Shown here: positions 1-12,571 of the stretch, piece after piece | How the letters are laid out: the number at the start of each line of letters is the position of its first letter | Position numbering within the stretch: the stretch's first letter is position 1 | Assembly: GCA_018401495.1 (NCBI GenBank) | Contig: JAGYJX010000015.1 | Location: forward strand, 62,001 to 126,000 | From: Rhodospirillaceae bacterium | GTDB lineage: Bacteria > Pseudomonadota > Alphaproteobacteria > Thalassobaculales > Thalassobaculaceae | Length of the DNA stretch: 64,000 nt | Reading direction: 5' to 3' | The notes under the pieces: model-generated | Told to the model about the DNA's origin: nothing | Database searches by the model: none | What the model saw: only the letters and a program-made list of their open reading frames with translations | Translations under genes and position numbers: made by a program

Positions 1-226
1 CGGTGGCGCGCGACAGCGTTCCCGGAATTCCGACACCGACCGTTCCCCGTTGCCCGATCGCGCCCTCGACCGCCCCGACAAGGCCGGCCACGGCCGAGAC
101 GGTGGCCTTGTAGTCGCCGCGTGGCGTGGCGATCCGCCTGCGGTCGAGAGGCTGCCCGTCGCGGTTGAGGGCGATGGTCTCTATCTTGCTGCCGCCGAGG
201 TCGACACCAATTCGGATTGCGCTCAA
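1..226 (-). CDS. ROK-family sugar kinase, N-terminal part only
   Basis: Only about the first 75 codons lie in the window; the rest runs off the left edge. The N-terminus carries the ROK/actin-like ATPase phosphate-1 motif GVDLGGSKIE followed by NRDGQPL and the later GVGIPGTLS, as in bacterial fructokinases and N-acetylglucosamine kinases, which phosphorylate sugars with ATP in the cytoplasm. No ATG is available. The best start is a TTG at 226, just before the first beta strand; a TTG at 250 is also in frame, and the frame is closed by a stop near 288. The gene is divergent from divK. The family call is firm but the sugar substrate cannot be told. Confidence 0.7.
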   Translation of the reverse strand, partial: MSAIRIGVDLGGSKIETIALNRDGQPLDRRRIATPRGDYKATVSAVAGLVGAVEGAIGQRGTVGVGIPGTLSRAT

Positions 227-378
227 CGAGCCGGCGGATGCGTTCGACAAGGCGTCCTCGTCAGTGGTATCAGGCAGCTTAAGTGTCTATACTCCGCCGA
301 AGCCGGGCCGGGCGACAGCGTCGTCATCGGTGTTCGGTCCGACGGATATCCCGACAACGGACGAGGATGGATGGGCGA

Positions 379-789
379 ATGACCTCCGTCGAGACGGGCA
401 GCGGGTCCGGCGAAGTGGCCAGCGGGGCCAAGACGGTCCTGATCGTCGAGGACAACGAGCTCAACATGAAGCTCTTCCACGACCTTCTGGAAGCACACGG
501 CTACAACATCATCGGCACTCGGGACGGCATGGAGGCCTTGCGCATCGCGCGGGACAGCCGTCCGGATCTGATCCTGATGGACATCCAGCTTCCGGAGGTT
601 TCCGGGCTTGAGGTGACCAAGTGGATCAAGGAGGACGATCGCTTGAAGTCGATCCCGGTGATCGCCGTGACGGCGTTCGCCATGAAGGGCGACGAGGAGA
701 AGATCCGCGAGGGGGGCTGCGAGGCCTACATCGCCAAGCCGATCTCGGTGACCAACTTCCTTGAGACGGTCAAAAAGTACCTCGGGTAG
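379..789 (+). CDS. divK: Single-domain response regulator DivK
   Basis: 136 residues, a stand-alone receiver domain with no output domain. Visible are the acidic pair in [10 protein letters not shown], the phospho-acceptor Asp68 in [13 protein letters not shown], Thr98 in VTAF and Lys120 in AKPIS. In Caulobacter and relatives DivK is phosphorylated by PleC/DivJ kinases and controls CckA-CtrA signalling at the cell poles. The [14 protein letters not shown] stretch is typical of DivK. I chose ATG 379 because it leaves only a short tail before the receiver; ATG 367 and 283 are in frame but lengthen it without support. It is followed 6 nt later by pleD, the usual alphaproteobacterial pairing. A possible -10 element (TATACT, 288-293) lies upstream. 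Confidence 0.93.
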   Translation: MTSVETGSGSGEVASGAKTVLIVEDNELNMKLFHDLLEAHGYNIIGTRDGMEALRIARDSRPDLILMDIQLPEVSGLEVTKWIKEDDRLKSIPVIAVTAFAMKGDEEKIREGGCEAYIAKPISVTNFLETVKKYLG

Positions 790-795
790 CGGGAG

Positions 796-2211
796 ATGCC
801 GGGTCGCGTCCTCGTTGTTGACGACGTTCTGCCGAACGTGAAGCTGCTGGAGGCGAAGCTCAGCAGCGAATACTTCGAGGTGCTGACCGCCAGCAACGGC
901 CCTGAAGCGCTCCAGGTCATCGAGCGCGAGAACCCCGACATCGTCCTGCTCGACGTGATGATGCCGGTGATGGACGGGTTCGAGGTGTGCCGGCGGATCA
1001 AGGCCGATCCGCGTACCACGCACCTTCCGGTGGTCATGGTGACCGCGCTCAGCGACGTCGCCGACCGGGTGCGCGGGATCGAGGCGGGCGCCGACGATTT
1101 CCTCACCAAGCCTGTTCTGGACTCGGCGCTGTTCGCCCGCGTCCGGTCGCTGTTGCGCCTCAAGATGATGATGGACGAGTGGCGGCTGCGCGAGCAAACA
1201 TCGAGCCAGCTCGGCATGCTGGCGCCGCGGGCGATGACCGAGTTGGACGTTACCTCGGCGCGGCTCCTGATCATCGAGGACAACGCCATCGACGCGGTCA
1301 ACATGATCGAGAGCCTCGCCGTCGACAGCGACGAGGTGAGCCGGGTCGAAACCGCGCGCGCCGGCTTCGAGACGGCCATTCGGACGGATCCCGATCTGGT
1401 GATCTGCAGCCTGAACCTCGAGGACGACGACGCGCTGCGCCTGCTGTCGCAGTTCCGGGCCAACGAGGCGACGCGTCACCTGCCGATCCTGATGGTCGGC
1501 GAAGAGGACCAGACCGAGAAGCTGGCCAAGGCCCTGGACCTCGGCGCGAACGACTACCTGATGAAGCCGGTCGACCGGAACGAGCTGCTGGCCCGGGTGC
1601 GCACCCAGATACGGCGCCGTCGGTACCAGGAACTGCTGCGCGAGAACTACGAGCAGAGCCTCTCCCTCGCGCTGACCGACAGCCTGACCGGCCTCTACAA
1701 CCGTCGCTACCTGCTGAGCCATCTCCGGCGCCTGATGGAGGACACCGCGCACCGCCAGAAGCCGCTGTCGGTGCTGATGCTGGACATCGACCACTTCAAG
1801 CCGGTCAACGACACCTACGGGCACGCCATCGGCGACCTAGCGCTGCAGCACATCACCGAGGTCATGCGGTCGAACGTCCGCAACGTCGACACCGTCGCAC
1901 GCCTCGGCGGCGAGGAGTTCGTCATCGTGATGCCGGACACCCAGGAGGGCTTCGCGCTTCGCATCGCGGACAGGCTCCGTCAGCGGATCGCCGACACGCC
2001 GATGGCCCTGGTTGACGGCCGGAGCCTGTCGATCACGGTCAGCATCGGCTGCGCGGCGCGGGAGTCGCCGGACGACGACACGATCGAGGGATTGATGAAG
2101 CGCGCCGACACAGCCCTGTACCGCGCCAAGAACGCCGGCCGCAACCGGGTCGAGCCGGCCACCGAGACGGTCGGCGATGCTCCGGCCTACGGTGGAGGCA
2201 TTGTGGGCTGA
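796..2211 (+). CDS. pleD: Response regulator diguanylate cyclase PleD
   Basis: 471 residues with the PleD order REC-REC-GGDEF. The first receiver has phospho-acceptor Asp53 (IVLLDVMMP) and KP near 104. The second (about 157-270) keeps the fold, but its acceptor position reads ICSLNL, so it is the non-phosphorylated dimerization adaptor seen in PleD. The C-terminal cyclase has GGEEF at 371-375, and an RxxD inhibitory site (R362-D365) precedes it, so feedback inhibition by cyclic-di-GMP is expected. The enzyme makes cyclic-di-GMP from two GTP when phosphorylated and, in Caulobacter, acts at the stalked pole. It starts 6 nt after divK and is probably co-transcribed with it. Confidence 0.95.
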   Translation: MPGRVLVVDDVLPNVKLLEAKLSSEYFEVLTASNGPEALQVIERENPDIVLLDVMMPVMDGFEVCRRIKADPRTTHLPVVMVTALSDVADRVRGIEAGADDFLTKPVLDSALFARVRSLLRLKMMMDEWRLREQTSSQLGMLAPRAMTELDVTSARLLIIEDNAIDAVNMIESLAVDSDEVSRVETARAGFETAIRTDPDLVICSLNLEDDDALRLLSQFRANEATRHLPILMVGEEDQTEKLAKALDLGANDYLMKPVDRNELLARVRTQIRRRRYQELLRENYEQSLSLALTDSLTGLYNRRYLLSHLRRLMEDTAHRQKPLSVLMLDIDHFKPVNDTYGHAIGDLALQHITEVMRSNVRNVDTVARLGGEEFVIVMPDTQEGFALRIADRLRQRIADTPMALVDGRSLSITVSIGCAARESPDDDTIEGLMKRADTALYRAKNAGRNRVEPATETVGDAPAYGGGIVG

Positions 2212-2309
2212 GCCCCGGCGCGCCGGACCGCGGTCCGGCCAGCGGCCCGATCTTCGACGATGATCCGCGACCGTCTACCGACAACCACCGTCGCTGAGGC
2301 TCAACGAAA

Positions 2310-2332
2310 CGGGCCGCCCCGAGGGCGGCCCG
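2310..2332. terminator. Perfect 10-bp GC hairpin between pleD and rpmG
   Basis: Arms 2310-2319 and 2323-2332 are perfect reverse complements around a 3-nt CGA loop. The hairpin sits between two convergent genes. On the minus strand it is followed by GTTTCGTT, a weak T-rich tract, so it most likely ends rpmG transcription and may also stop read-through from pleD. Confidence 0.6.
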
Positions 2333-2358
2333 CTATCCACTCAGCCGGATGGGCAGGC

Positions 2359-2526
2359 TTACTTGATCTTGGATTCCTTGAAGAGGACGTGCTTGCGCAC
2401 GACCGGATCGTACTTTCGAAGCTCGAGCTTCTCGGTCTTGGTGCGCGGGTTCTTCTTCGTGACGTAGAAGTACCCGGTCTCGGCGGTGCTGACCATCTTG
2501 ATCAGAACGGTCGCAGGCTTCGCCAT
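2359..2526 (-). CDS. rpmG: 50S ribosomal protein L33
   Basis: 55 residues beginning [18 protein letters not shown] and containing the L33 signature [18 protein letters not shown] before [13 protein letters not shown]. It is a structural protein of the large ribosomal subunit. It lacks the two CxxC zinc pairs, so it is the C-minus form of L33, usual in Proteobacteria. A clear ribosome-binding site (AAGGAGA) sits about 6 nt before the ATG at 2526. It stands alone between the pleD terminator hairpin and the S41 protease gene. Confidence 0.95.
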   Translation of the reverse strand: MAKPATVLIKMVSTAETGYFYVTKKNPRTKTEKLELRKYDPVVRKHVLFKESKIK

Positions 2527-2611
2527 AGTCGTCTCCTTCGCGAAATCGGAGGCCGCAACATAGCCATGGCATCCCGGAAGTCAAGCGCGCCCGCGAACGC
2601 TGTGCTCCCTG

Positions 2612-4201
2612 TCACTGGAGGATTGCCGGGCGTTCTCCGAGGGCGATCCGCGACGCGTTGAACGCCTGCTGGAAAAGGTCGCGCTCGTTCAGGAGACGGC
2701 GCGCCAACTGGGTGTCCAGGTCGTCGTCGCTCTGCGGATGGTCGGCCTTGCACCAGGACAGCAGCGCCTCGCGGCTCACCGTGTCCAGGCTCTCGGCGAC
2801 CCGGCGGCGGTGCACGGCCTCGCCGGCCTGCAGCCGACCGTCGCGGAGTCCCTGCACCACGGTCTCGACGTCGACCTTGCCTTCGGCCGTGCAAATTGAC
2901 GGGAACACCCCGAAGGTTGACAGGCCATATCCGGACGGGGCGTGCATCCGTGCCCATGTCAGGATCAACTCGCCATCGTTCGGCATCGGCACGATCTGCT
3001 GCACGGTTCCCTTGCCGTAGGACCGCGCGCCGACCACCAGGGCCCGTCCGGCGTCCTGCAGGGCGGCGGCGACGATCTCCGCCGCCGACGCCGACCCGCT
3101 GTCGATCAGCACCACCATCGGCAGGGTCGTTGCGTCGCGGTCGTGCGCTTCGAAGCGCTGGATGGAATTCGGGTGTCGTCCGCGGGTGTCGAGGATGGTT
3201 CCGCGGTCGATGAACAAATCGGAGACGCGGATCGCCTGGTTGAGTTGCCCGCCTCGGTTCTGGCGAAGATCGAGGATTACCCCGCGCAGTGGCTTCCCTC
3301 CGGTTTCCTGCAGATCGGCCAGCGCTCGCTCCAGGCTGCTGGCGGTGTCTCTGTTGAAACCGGAAAGACCAACATAGGCGATGTCGTTCAGGCGCCGCGT
3401 GCGAACGGTTGTCTCGATCACCGGGCGCCGCTCCAGGTCGGCCGCGACCGTGGTGCCGGCGCGATCGAGCAACACCTCGACCCGGCTGCCGATCAGGCCA
3501 CGCAGGCGGTCGGCGACGTCGTCGAGCGAAAGGCCGAGCGCGGATTCGCCGCCAATTCCGACGATCCGGTCTCCAGCCGCCAGTCCCGCTTCTTCCGCCG
3601 GTGAGCCGCCGAACACCGAGGTGATCCAGACGCTGCCCTCTCGCTCGGCAATCGTGATTCCGACGCCGGTGTAGCCGTTCCGCGCCGCCTGGGCCTTTCG
3701 GGCCTCGTCGGCCCCGAGATAACGCGAAAAGCGGTCGAGTTGCCGAAGGGCCGAAGCGAACGTGACTTCGTAGATTCGTTCCGGCGACGCGTCCTGAACG
3801 GCCTTAGAGGCGCCACGCCCGGCGTCGATCGCCGCCGAAGTGAGCATCGCCCAACGCGGCACGTCGTCAGCGCCGGGGGTCACGAACTCGGCGATCGGGC
3901 GGCCTTCCAGGCTGACCGTCAATCGATCGCCCCGGCGTGCGTAACCGAGGGCGGGGTCCAGCGTGCTGACGCCAGAGAGGGCTCCGAGCGCAATTGCTTC
4001 GGTCGGTATGGCGTCGACGTAAAAGTCGGCGATGCCATCGTAGCCCGCCGAGTACACCTCGGCCGCGAAGGCACGGTCGTATCGGTCGGACTGGACGGCC
4101 TTGCCAGCGGCCACGCAAGAGCCGAGGCCGACCAGTACCAGGGCCGTCACCGCCATGCGCAATCCTAGACGGCCTACGGCACCATCGGGCGCGTCACTCA
4201 T
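2612..4201 (-). CDS. S41 carboxy-terminal processing protease-like protein, probable lipoprotein
   Basis: 529 residues from ATG 4201. The N-terminus has a hydrophobic segment ending LVGLGSC (Cys29), which fits a lipoprotein signal, so the protein is probably anchored on the periplasmic side. A PDZ domain follows at about 173-258 (GVGITIAER... AGLAAGDRIVGIGG), then the S41 tail-specific protease core with Ser370 in IDSGSASAAE and Lys397 in SYGKGTVQ, the Ser-Lys dyad of CtpA/Prc proteases. The Ser is within a conserved context, so it should be active. Longer in-frame starts would overlap rnr; this start leaves a 67-nt gap after it. Whether it is the housekeeping CtpA or an extra paralogue is unclear. 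Confidence 0.85.
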   Translation of the reverse strand: MSDAPDGAVGRLGLRMAVTALVLVGLGSCVAAGKAVQSDRYDRAFAAEVYSAGYDGIADFYVDAIPTEAIALGALSGVSTLDPALGYARRGDRLTVSLEGRPIAEFVTPGADDVPRWAMLTSAAIDAGRGASKAVQDASPERIYEVTFASALRQLDRFSRYLGADEARKAQAARNGYTGVGITIAEREGSVWITSVFGGSPAEEAGLAAGDRIVGIGGESALGLSLDDVADRLRGLIGSRVEVLLDRAGTTVAADLERRPVIETTVRTRRLNDIAYVGLSGFNRDTASSLERALADLQETGGKPLRGVILDLRQNRGGQLNQAIRVSDLFIDRGTILDTRGRHPNSIQRFEAHDRDATTLPMVVLIDSGSASAAEIVAAALQDAGRALVVGARSYGKGTVQQIVPMPNDGELILTWARMHAPSGYGLSTFGVFPSICTAEGKVDVETVVQGLRDGRLQAGEAVHRRRVAESLDTVSREALLSWCKADHPQSDDDLDTQLARRLLNERDLFQQAFNASRIALGERPAILQ

Positions 4202-4268
4202 CCGTTTGTCGTTTCCCCGAACGTCCCTGTATTGCACCGCGGAACAATGCGCCCATCCGCGCCGCGGA

Positions 4269-6506
4269 TCAACGCCGACGCCCGGTCCGGCCACCACTCC
4301 CCGGGCGCTTCGGCGGCGGCCCGCGTCGCCTGACCCGCCCCGAACTGCCAGGCGTCGGGGCCGACCCTCCGGCCAGGATCTCGAGCCCGAGGGCCCCTGA
4401 AATCGGATCGGCGTCGACCAGGCGAACCTCCACCGGATCGCCGAGGCGGTAGACTCGGCCGTGAAACCGCCCGGTCAGGGTGTGGCGGGCTTCGTCGTGG
4501 TCGTAGTAGTCATCCGGCAGCGAGCGGATCGGCACCAGCCCGTCGGCACCGGTCTCCGACAGCGTGATGAACAGCCCGAATCGCGTGACCCCGTTGATCC
4601 GGCCGTCGAACTGGCCCCCGATCCGGTCCGCCAGATGCCGGGCCAGATAGCGGTCGACGGTCTGGCGCTCGGCTGCTGCCGCCCGCCGCTCGGTCGCGGA
4701 GATGTGCTCGCCCCAGTCGGCGAACTTCTCGTCGTCACCGTCGCCGAGCGCACCGTCCCCCAGTCGTAGCCCGCGGATCAGCGCCCTGTGCACCAGCAGG
4801 TCGGAGTAGCGCCGGATCGGCGAGGTGAAATGGGCGTAGCGCGCGAGACCGAGGCCGAAATGCCCGGCGTTTGCCGGAGCGTAGTGGGCCTGGGCCTGGG
4901 CCCGCAGGATCATCTCGTTGACCATGCGCTCCGCCGGCTGGCCGCGCACCTTGGCGAGCACGCCGTTGAACGTCTTGGGGCGGATCACCTGGCCGCGGGC
5001 GAGGGCGATGCCCAGCCCTTCCAGCACGTCGGCAAGCGCGTTGACCCGCTCCGGGTCCGGGCTCTCGTGGACCCGGTACATGCAGGGCTGGCGCCGGGCC
5101 TCCAGGGTCTCGGCGGCGCAGACGTTCGCCAGCACCATGAATTCCTCGATCAGCATGTGCGCGTCGAGATGCTCGCGGACGCCGATCTCGACCACGTTGC
5201 CGGCGTCGTCGAGAATGACGCGCTTCTCGGGGATCTCAAGGTCGAGCGCGCCGCGCCGCTCCCGCTCCCGACGCAGCGCCCGGAAGGCGGCGTAGAGCGG
5301 TTCGAGGATTCCCTCGGGAACCCCGGTCGCGTCGCCGCCGTCGGCGGCCGTCTGGACCTGACGGTAGGTCAGGCGGGCGCGCGAGCGCATCAGCCCGCGG
5401 GTGAAGCGATGGGTCCGCTTGCGGCCGTCGGCCTCGATGACGATCTCGACCGCCATGCAGGCGCGGTCCTCGTCGGGGCGCAGTGAGCACAGCCCGTTCG
5501 AGAGCGCCTCCGGCAGCATCGGCACGACCCGGTCCGGGAAGTAGACGGAGTTGCCGCGCTTCAGCGCCTCGCGGTCCAGCGCGTCGCCGGGATGGGCGTA
5601 GTGCGCGACATCGGCGATCGCGACCAGCAGGCGGAAGCCGCCGGCGTTCGCGGGGTCGTCGTCGGCGGTGGCGAACACCGCGTCGTCGAAGTCGCGCGCG
5701 TCCTCGCCGTCGATGGTGACGAGGGGGACGTGGCGGAGATCCTCGCGCTTGCCCAACGCCACCGGTTTGGCCTTGTCGGCCAGTGCCAGGGTCTCCTCGG
5801 GGAACACGTCCGGAATGTCGTGCTCCTGGATGGCGATCCGGCTGAACGACTTCGGGTCGGCGATCCCGGCGAAACGCTCGATCACCCGGCCGGCCGGAAG
5901 GCCGAGACGGTTGCGGCTGCGGGCCAGCAATTCGATGGTCACCAGGTCGCCGGGGGCGGCGTCGCCGGCGTCGCGCCGGTCGACCACGATCTCCGAGCGG
6001 GCCTTCTTGTCGGTCGGGCGCACCCGGCCGCTGCCATCCTCGGCGCGCTCGTAGATCCCCAGGATGCGGGGCGCCGAGCGGGTCAGCCGGCGGATGATGC
6101 GGGCGACGTAGCGGTTCTCGGCGCGCCGTTCGAGGCGCACCAGCGCCCGATCGCCGGGGCCGAGAGCGCCGCCGCGCCGATCCTCGACGATCAGGATGAC
6201 CGGGGTCGGCCCGTCGTCCTTCCAGGCTGCCGGGCGGGCGAGGGTCTCGCCGTCGTCGTCGGTGCCGGTGACCTCGACGACCGTCACCTCCGGCAACGCG
6301 CCGGGCGTCGCCACCTTGCGGCGGCGCCCGAAGTCCAGCAGGCCCTCGTCGGCCATTTCCTTCAGCACCCGGCGCAGTTCGGCGCGATCCGGTCCGCGCA
6401 CGTCGAAGGCCTTGGCAAGCTCGCGCCGGCCGACCGGGGTCGGGCTCGATTGCACGAACTCGAGGATCGCCTCGCGCGTGGGGACCGGGCCGGAGGGGCG
6501 CGCCAT
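4269..6506 (-). CDS. rnr: Ribonuclease R
   Basis: 745 residues. An N-terminal winged-helix segment (REAILEFVQSSPTPVGRREL) and cold-shock/OB domains precede the RNB exonuclease domain, whose catalytic acidic cluster is visible as IDGEDARDFDDAV. A C-terminal S1 domain (RINGVTRFGLFITL) and a basic tail (RRRGPPPKRPGSGGRTG) follow. The enzyme degrades structured RNA processively from the 3' end and acts in mRNA turnover and rRNA quality control. ATG 6506 lies inside the last codons of topA (overlap of 9 nt), so the two are translationally coupled. The open frame extends upstream to 6707, but that part is antisense-like low-complexity Pro/Arg sequence and is not used. Confidence 0.95.
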   Translation of the reverse strand: MARPSGPVPTREAILEFVQSSPTPVGRRELAKAFDVRGPDRAELRRVLKEMADEGLLDFGRRRKVATPGALPEVTVVEVTGTDDDGETLARPAAWKDDGPTPVILIVEDRRGGALGPGDRALVRLERRAENRYVARIIRRLTRSAPRILGIYERAEDGSGRVRPTDKKARSEIVVDRRDAGDAAPGDLVTIELLARSRNRLGLPAGRVIERFAGIADPKSFSRIAIQEHDIPDVFPEETLALADKAKPVALGKREDLRHVPLVTIDGEDARDFDDAVFATADDDPANAGGFRLLVAIADVAHYAHPGDALDREALKRGNSVYFPDRVVPMLPEALSNGLCSLRPDEDRACMAVEIVIEADGRKRTHRFTRGLMRSRARLTYRQVQTAADGGDATGVPEGILEPLYAAFRALRRERERRGALDLEIPEKRVILDDAGNVVEIGVREHLDAHMLIEEFMVLANVCAAETLEARRQPCMYRVHESPDPERVNALADVLEGLGIALARGQVIRPKTFNGVLAKVRGQPAERMVNEMILRAQAQAHYAPANAGHFGLGLARYAHFTSPIRRYSDLLVHRALIRGLRLGDGALGDGDDEKFADWGEHISATERRAAAAERQTVDRYLARHLADRIGGQFDGRINGVTRFGLFITLSETGADGLVPIRSLPDDYYDHDEARHTLTGRFHGRVYRLGDPVEVRLVDADPISGALGLEILAGGSAPTPGSSGRVRRRGPPPKRPGSGGRTGRRR

Positions 6507-6513
6507 CTCGTGT

Positions 6514-9256
<2,743 letters not shown>

Positions 9257-9346
9257 GCGGCGGGTTCACTTCCCTGTGAGGCTTCCGACGACGCCCATCG
9301 GGCGCGCGGTCGATAGTGCCCGGCGCGTCCGTCGGGATGATCGCCC

Positions 9347-10486
9347 TCAGGCCGGGGTATCGACGCGCCGAGCCACTTGATTCCCCGGGTAGCGGTCGAT
9401 CAGACCAGCCAGTTCCCCCTCCAGCAGCGCGGTCGCTACGATCGGTGCAGACAATTGGCAGCCGCGAATGAGTTCGTCAACCGGCACCGGCTCGGCGCCG
9501 ATCGCATCCAGCACCCGGCGGCGCGTGGCGTCGTCGGTCTCGACGGGAACGAACGCCGGCTCGTCCTCGCGCAGGATGCGGCTGTCGGCGGCGGGTCGCG
9601 GGGGCGGCGCCAGCGTTTCCAGGACCGCCAGGGCATCCTCGGCGCCCTGGATCAGCAGGGCGGCTCCCTCCTGGATGAGGGCGTTGCAGCCGGAGCATCG
9701 GGGATCGAGCGGCGAGCCGGGGACGGCGAACACCTCGCGGCCCTGGTCGAGGGCGAACCGGGCGGTGATCAGCGAGCCCGAGCGCCGCGCCGCCTCGACC
9801 ACCACGATCCCGATCGACAAACCAGCGATGATGCGGTTGCGCGACGGGAAGTGCCGGGCCTGGGGTGTCGTGCCGACCGGCATCTCGGCAACCGCGGCAC
9901 CGCTTCCGGCGATCCGGCGCAGCAGGTCGCCGTGTTCCGGCGGGTAGACGATGTCGATGCCGCCAGCCAGCACCGCCACCGTTCCGCTCGGCAGGGCGCC
10001 TTCGTGGGCGGCGCCGTCGATGCCGCGCGCCAGCCCGGAGACCACCACGTAGCCGGCCTCGCCGAGCGCCCCGGCGAGGGCGGCGGCGAACCGGCAGCCG
10101 TTCACCGAGGCGTTGCGGCCCCCGACCACCGCGACCGTCGGCCGCGCCAGCAGCGCCGGGTCACCGGCGACCGACAGGCAGGCCGGTGCGTCGTCGATCG
10201 CCGCCAGCCGGGCCGGGTAGCCCGGGTCGCCGATCACCAGCAGCGAGGCGCCGGCGCGGCCGTTGGCGGCGAGCTCGCGTTCGGCGTCGGCCCGGGTCGG
10301 CACCCGCAGGGGCCGCCGGCGTCCGCCGCGCCGGGCCAACTCGGGCAGGGCGTCGAGGGCAGCGGTGGCGGTCCGGTAACGGTCCAGCAAGTGGCGGAAC
10401 GTCACCGGCCCGACGTTCTCGGTGCGGATCAGGCGCAGGCGGGCGAGACGCTCGGTCTCGGACAGGCACGGGGTTTCGGCGGGCAT
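9347..10486 (-). CDS. dprA: DNA-processing protein DprA
   Basis: 379 residues, the usual DprA/Smf length. A SAM-like N-terminal region (residues 1-75) is followed by the Rossmann-type DprA domain with VAVVGGRNAS, VSGLARGIDGAAHEGAL, VLAGGIDIVYPPEH, MPVGTTPQARHFPSRNR and SGSLITARFALDQGREVFAV. A C-terminal winged-helix (DprA_WH, about 310-370) is present. The protein binds incoming single-stranded DNA and loads RecA during transformation; many non-competent bacteria keep it. It follows plsY in the same direction and precedes topA by about 90 nt, the common alphaproteobacterial order. Confidence 0.95.
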   Translation of the reverse strand: MPAETPCLSETERLARLRLIRTENVGPVTFRHLLDRYRTATAALDALPELARRGGRRRPLRVPTRADAERELAANGRAGASLLVIGDPGYPARLAAIDDAPACLSVAGDPALLARPTVAVVGGRNASVNGCRFAAALAGALGEAGYVVVSGLARGIDGAAHEGALPSGTVAVLAGGIDIVYPPEHGDLLRRIAGSGAAVAEMPVGTTPQARHFPSRNRIIAGLSIGIVVVEAARRSGSLITARFALDQGREVFAVPGSPLDPRCSGCNALIQEGAALLIQGAEDALAVLETLAPPPRPAADSRILREDEPAFVPVETDDATRRRVLDAIGAEPVPVDELIRGCQLSAPIVATALLEGELAGLIDRYPGNQVARRVDTPA

Positions 10487-10611
10487 GGACGGTCGCTCCG
10501 GTGGCGTCGATCCACGCGGCTATGGGTGACCGTGGCGCGGTATTACCGGAACATTCCGGCTAGACAACGAATTGGTCGGCGAAACCGCGTTGCGAGTTGC
10601 GAAACCGCGGA

Positions 10612-11244
10612 TCAGGTTTCCGGATTTCGGGGGCGACCGAGCTTGATCCGACTCTCCTCGCCGCGCAGCAGGCGCACGATGTTCTCGTGGTGACGGATCC
10701 AGACGACCACGGCGATGAACGCGCCGAGCTGGGCGTGTTGCGGGCCGTCGATCCACCAGGCGGCAACCGGAGCCGCGGCGATTGCCACCAGGGCGGCCAG
10801 CGAGGAGTAGCGCAGCACCAGCGCCACCAGGAGCCACAGGCCGCAGGCGATCAGCCCGACCGGCCAGGACAACGCCAGCCAGACGCCGATTGCGGTGGCG
10901 ACGCCCTTGCCGCCCTTGAACCTCAGCCAGACCGGGAAGCAATGGCCGATCAGCACGCCGGCGGCGGCCAGCACCGCGGTGTCGGGTCCGAAGGAGGCGG
11001 CGATCAGCACCGCCACCGCGCCCTTGCCGCCGTCGAGCAGCAGGGTGGCGGCCGCCAGCCCCTTGCGGCCGGTGCGCAGCACGTTGGTGGCGCCGATGTT
11101 GCCGGAGCCGATCTGGCGGATATCGCCGAGGCCGGCCAGCCGCGTCAGCACCAGCCCGAACGGCACCGACCCCAGCAGGTAGGCGAGCGCGAAGGTGGCG
11201 TAGAACGGCCACGTGTAGGCGAAGCTGCCGAGCGGGTCAGGCAT
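10612..11244 (-). CDS. plsY: Glycerol-3-phosphate acyltransferase PlsY
   Basis: 210 residues with about five membrane helices. It has the PlsY hallmarks GSVPFGL, the glycine-rich [14 protein letters not shown] and FKGGKGVAT. It transfers an acyl group from acyl-phosphate to glycerol-3-phosphate at the inner membrane, the first step of phospholipid synthesis. I chose ATG 11244, which overlaps the pyrC stop by 8 nt; the in-frame start at 11274 lies deeper in pyrC and is unsupported. Co-expression with pyrC and dprA is likely from the tight packing. Confidence 0.95.
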   Translation of the reverse strand: MPDPLGSFAYTWPFYATFALAYLLGSVPFGLVLTRLAGLGDIRQIGSGNIGATNVLRTGRKGLAAATLLLDGGKGAVAVLIAASFGPDTAVLAAAGVLIGHCFPVWLRFKGGKGVATAIGVWLALSWPVGLIACGLWLLVALVLRYSSLAALVAIAAAPVAAWWIDGPQHAQLGAFIAVVVWIRHHENIVRLLRGEESRIKLGRPRNPET

Positions 11245-12571
11245 GCGCCGGCTCCCGCCTGGCCCTCGGATCACCGGGCTCGGAGTCGAGGTCGAACACC
11301 GTGCGGCCGCGGTACACGGTCCGCCACACCCGACCCTGGGCCGGCTTGCCGTCGAACGGGCTGTTCTTCGACTTCGAGCGGAACCGCGAGGCGTCGATCC
11401 GCACCGCCCGCTCAGGCTCGAACAGCACCAGGTCGGCCCAGGCGCCGACGGCCAGCCGGCCGGCCTCCAGGCCGAGGATCCGGGACGGGCCGGTGGTCAG
11501 GCGCTCGATCACGTCGAGCAGCGCCATGGTGCCGTCGTGCACCAGGCCGAGGCTGATCGCCAGCAGCGTCTCCAGCCCGACCACACCCGGCTCGGCCTGG
11601 GCGAACGGCACGCGCTTGGAGTCCTGGTCCTGCGGGGCGTGGTCGCTGGCGATCGCGTCGATGGTGCCGTCGGCGAGGCCGGCCGCCACCGCCCGCCGGT
11701 CGGCCTCGGAGCGCAGCGGCGGCGACACCCGGGCGAAAGTCCGGTAGTCGACGATGGCCAGTTCGTTGAGGGCGAAGTAGTGCGGGGCGGTGTCGCAGGT
11801 CACCGCCAGCCCCTCGGCCTTGGCCCGCCGGATGGCATCGATGGCGGCGGCGGTCGACACGTGGGCGGCGTGGTAGCGCCCGCGGGTCAGGCGGACCAGC
11901 GACAGGTCGCGCTCGATCATCATCACCTCGGCGCAGGCCGGAATTCCGGCGAGGCCGAGGCGGGTGGCGGTCTCGCCCTCGTTGGCGCACCCCTCGCGCG
12001 CCAGGCTGGGCTCCTCGGGGTGCTGGATCACCGGCCGGCCGACCATCGAGGCGTAGGACAGCAGGCGGCGCATCACCACCGCGTCGGCGATCGCCTTCAC
12101 CCCGTCGGTGAAGCCCACCGCGCCGGATTCCGCCAGCATCCCCATCTCGGTCATCTGCTCGCCCTTCAGCCCCTTGGTGGCGGCGGCGTAGGGATGGACG
12201 TTGACCATCCCGACCTCCTGGGCGAGGCGCTCGACGAACTCCAGCAGCGAGACGTCGTCGATGATCGGGTTCGTGTTCGGCAGGGTGGCCAGGGTGGTGA
12301 CGCCGCCGGCGACCGCGGCCGCCTGCAGGGACACCATGGTCTCCATGTGCTCCTCGCCGGGCTCGCGGGTCTGGACCCGCATGTCGACCAGGCCCGGAGC
12401 GAGACAACGGCCGCCGCAGTCGATCACCTCGACGTCGTCCTGGATGGCGTCGACGAAAACCCCGGGGCCGACCTCGGCGACGCGGCCGTCGCGCACCAGC
12501 ACCGCGCCCTTGGCGTCCAGCCGGGTGGCGGGATCGAGCAGGCGCGCGTTCTTGTAGAGCGTCGGTCTCAC
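11237..12571 (-). CDS. pyrC: Dihydroorotase-like protein without the HxH metal motif (PyrC or PyrC')
   Basis: 444 residues, amidohydrolase fold of the class I dihydroorotase family. In active enzymes the sequence after the first strand reads DxHxHxREPG; here it is [10 protein letters not shown], so both His metal ligands are replaced. Later family positions survive: His in IQHPEEP, His in YHAAHVST and Asp in IASDHAP. The start is GTG 12571, whose GTGA overlaps the pyrB stop, a strong sign of coupling to aspartate transcarbamylase. In Pseudomonas an inactive PyrC' homologue with lost ligands holds the PyrB complex together. I infer the same role here or a shifted metal site; a true dihydroorotase would then be encoded elsewhere. 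Confidence 0.85.
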   Translation of the reverse strand: MRPTLYKNARLLDPATRLDAKGAVLVRDGRVAEVGPGVFVDAIQDDVEVIDCGGRCLAPGLVDMRVQTREPGEEHMETMVSLQAAAVAGGVTTLATLPNTNPIIDDVSLLEFVERLAQEVGMVNVHPYAAATKGLKGEQMTEMGMLAESGAVGFTDGVKAIADAVVMRRLLSYASMVGRPVIQHPEEPSLAREGCANEGETATRLGLAGIPACAEVMMIERDLSLVRLTRGRYHAAHVSTAAAIDAIRRAKAEGLAVTCDTAPHYFALNELAIVDYRTFARVSPPLRSEADRRAVAAGLADGTIDAIASDHAPQDQDSKRVPFAQAEPGVVGLETLLAISLGLVHDGTMALLDVIERLTTGPSRILGLEAGRLAVGAWADLVLFEPERAVRIDASRFRSKSKNSPFDGKPAQGRVWRTVYRGRTVFDLDSEPGDPRARREPAHA

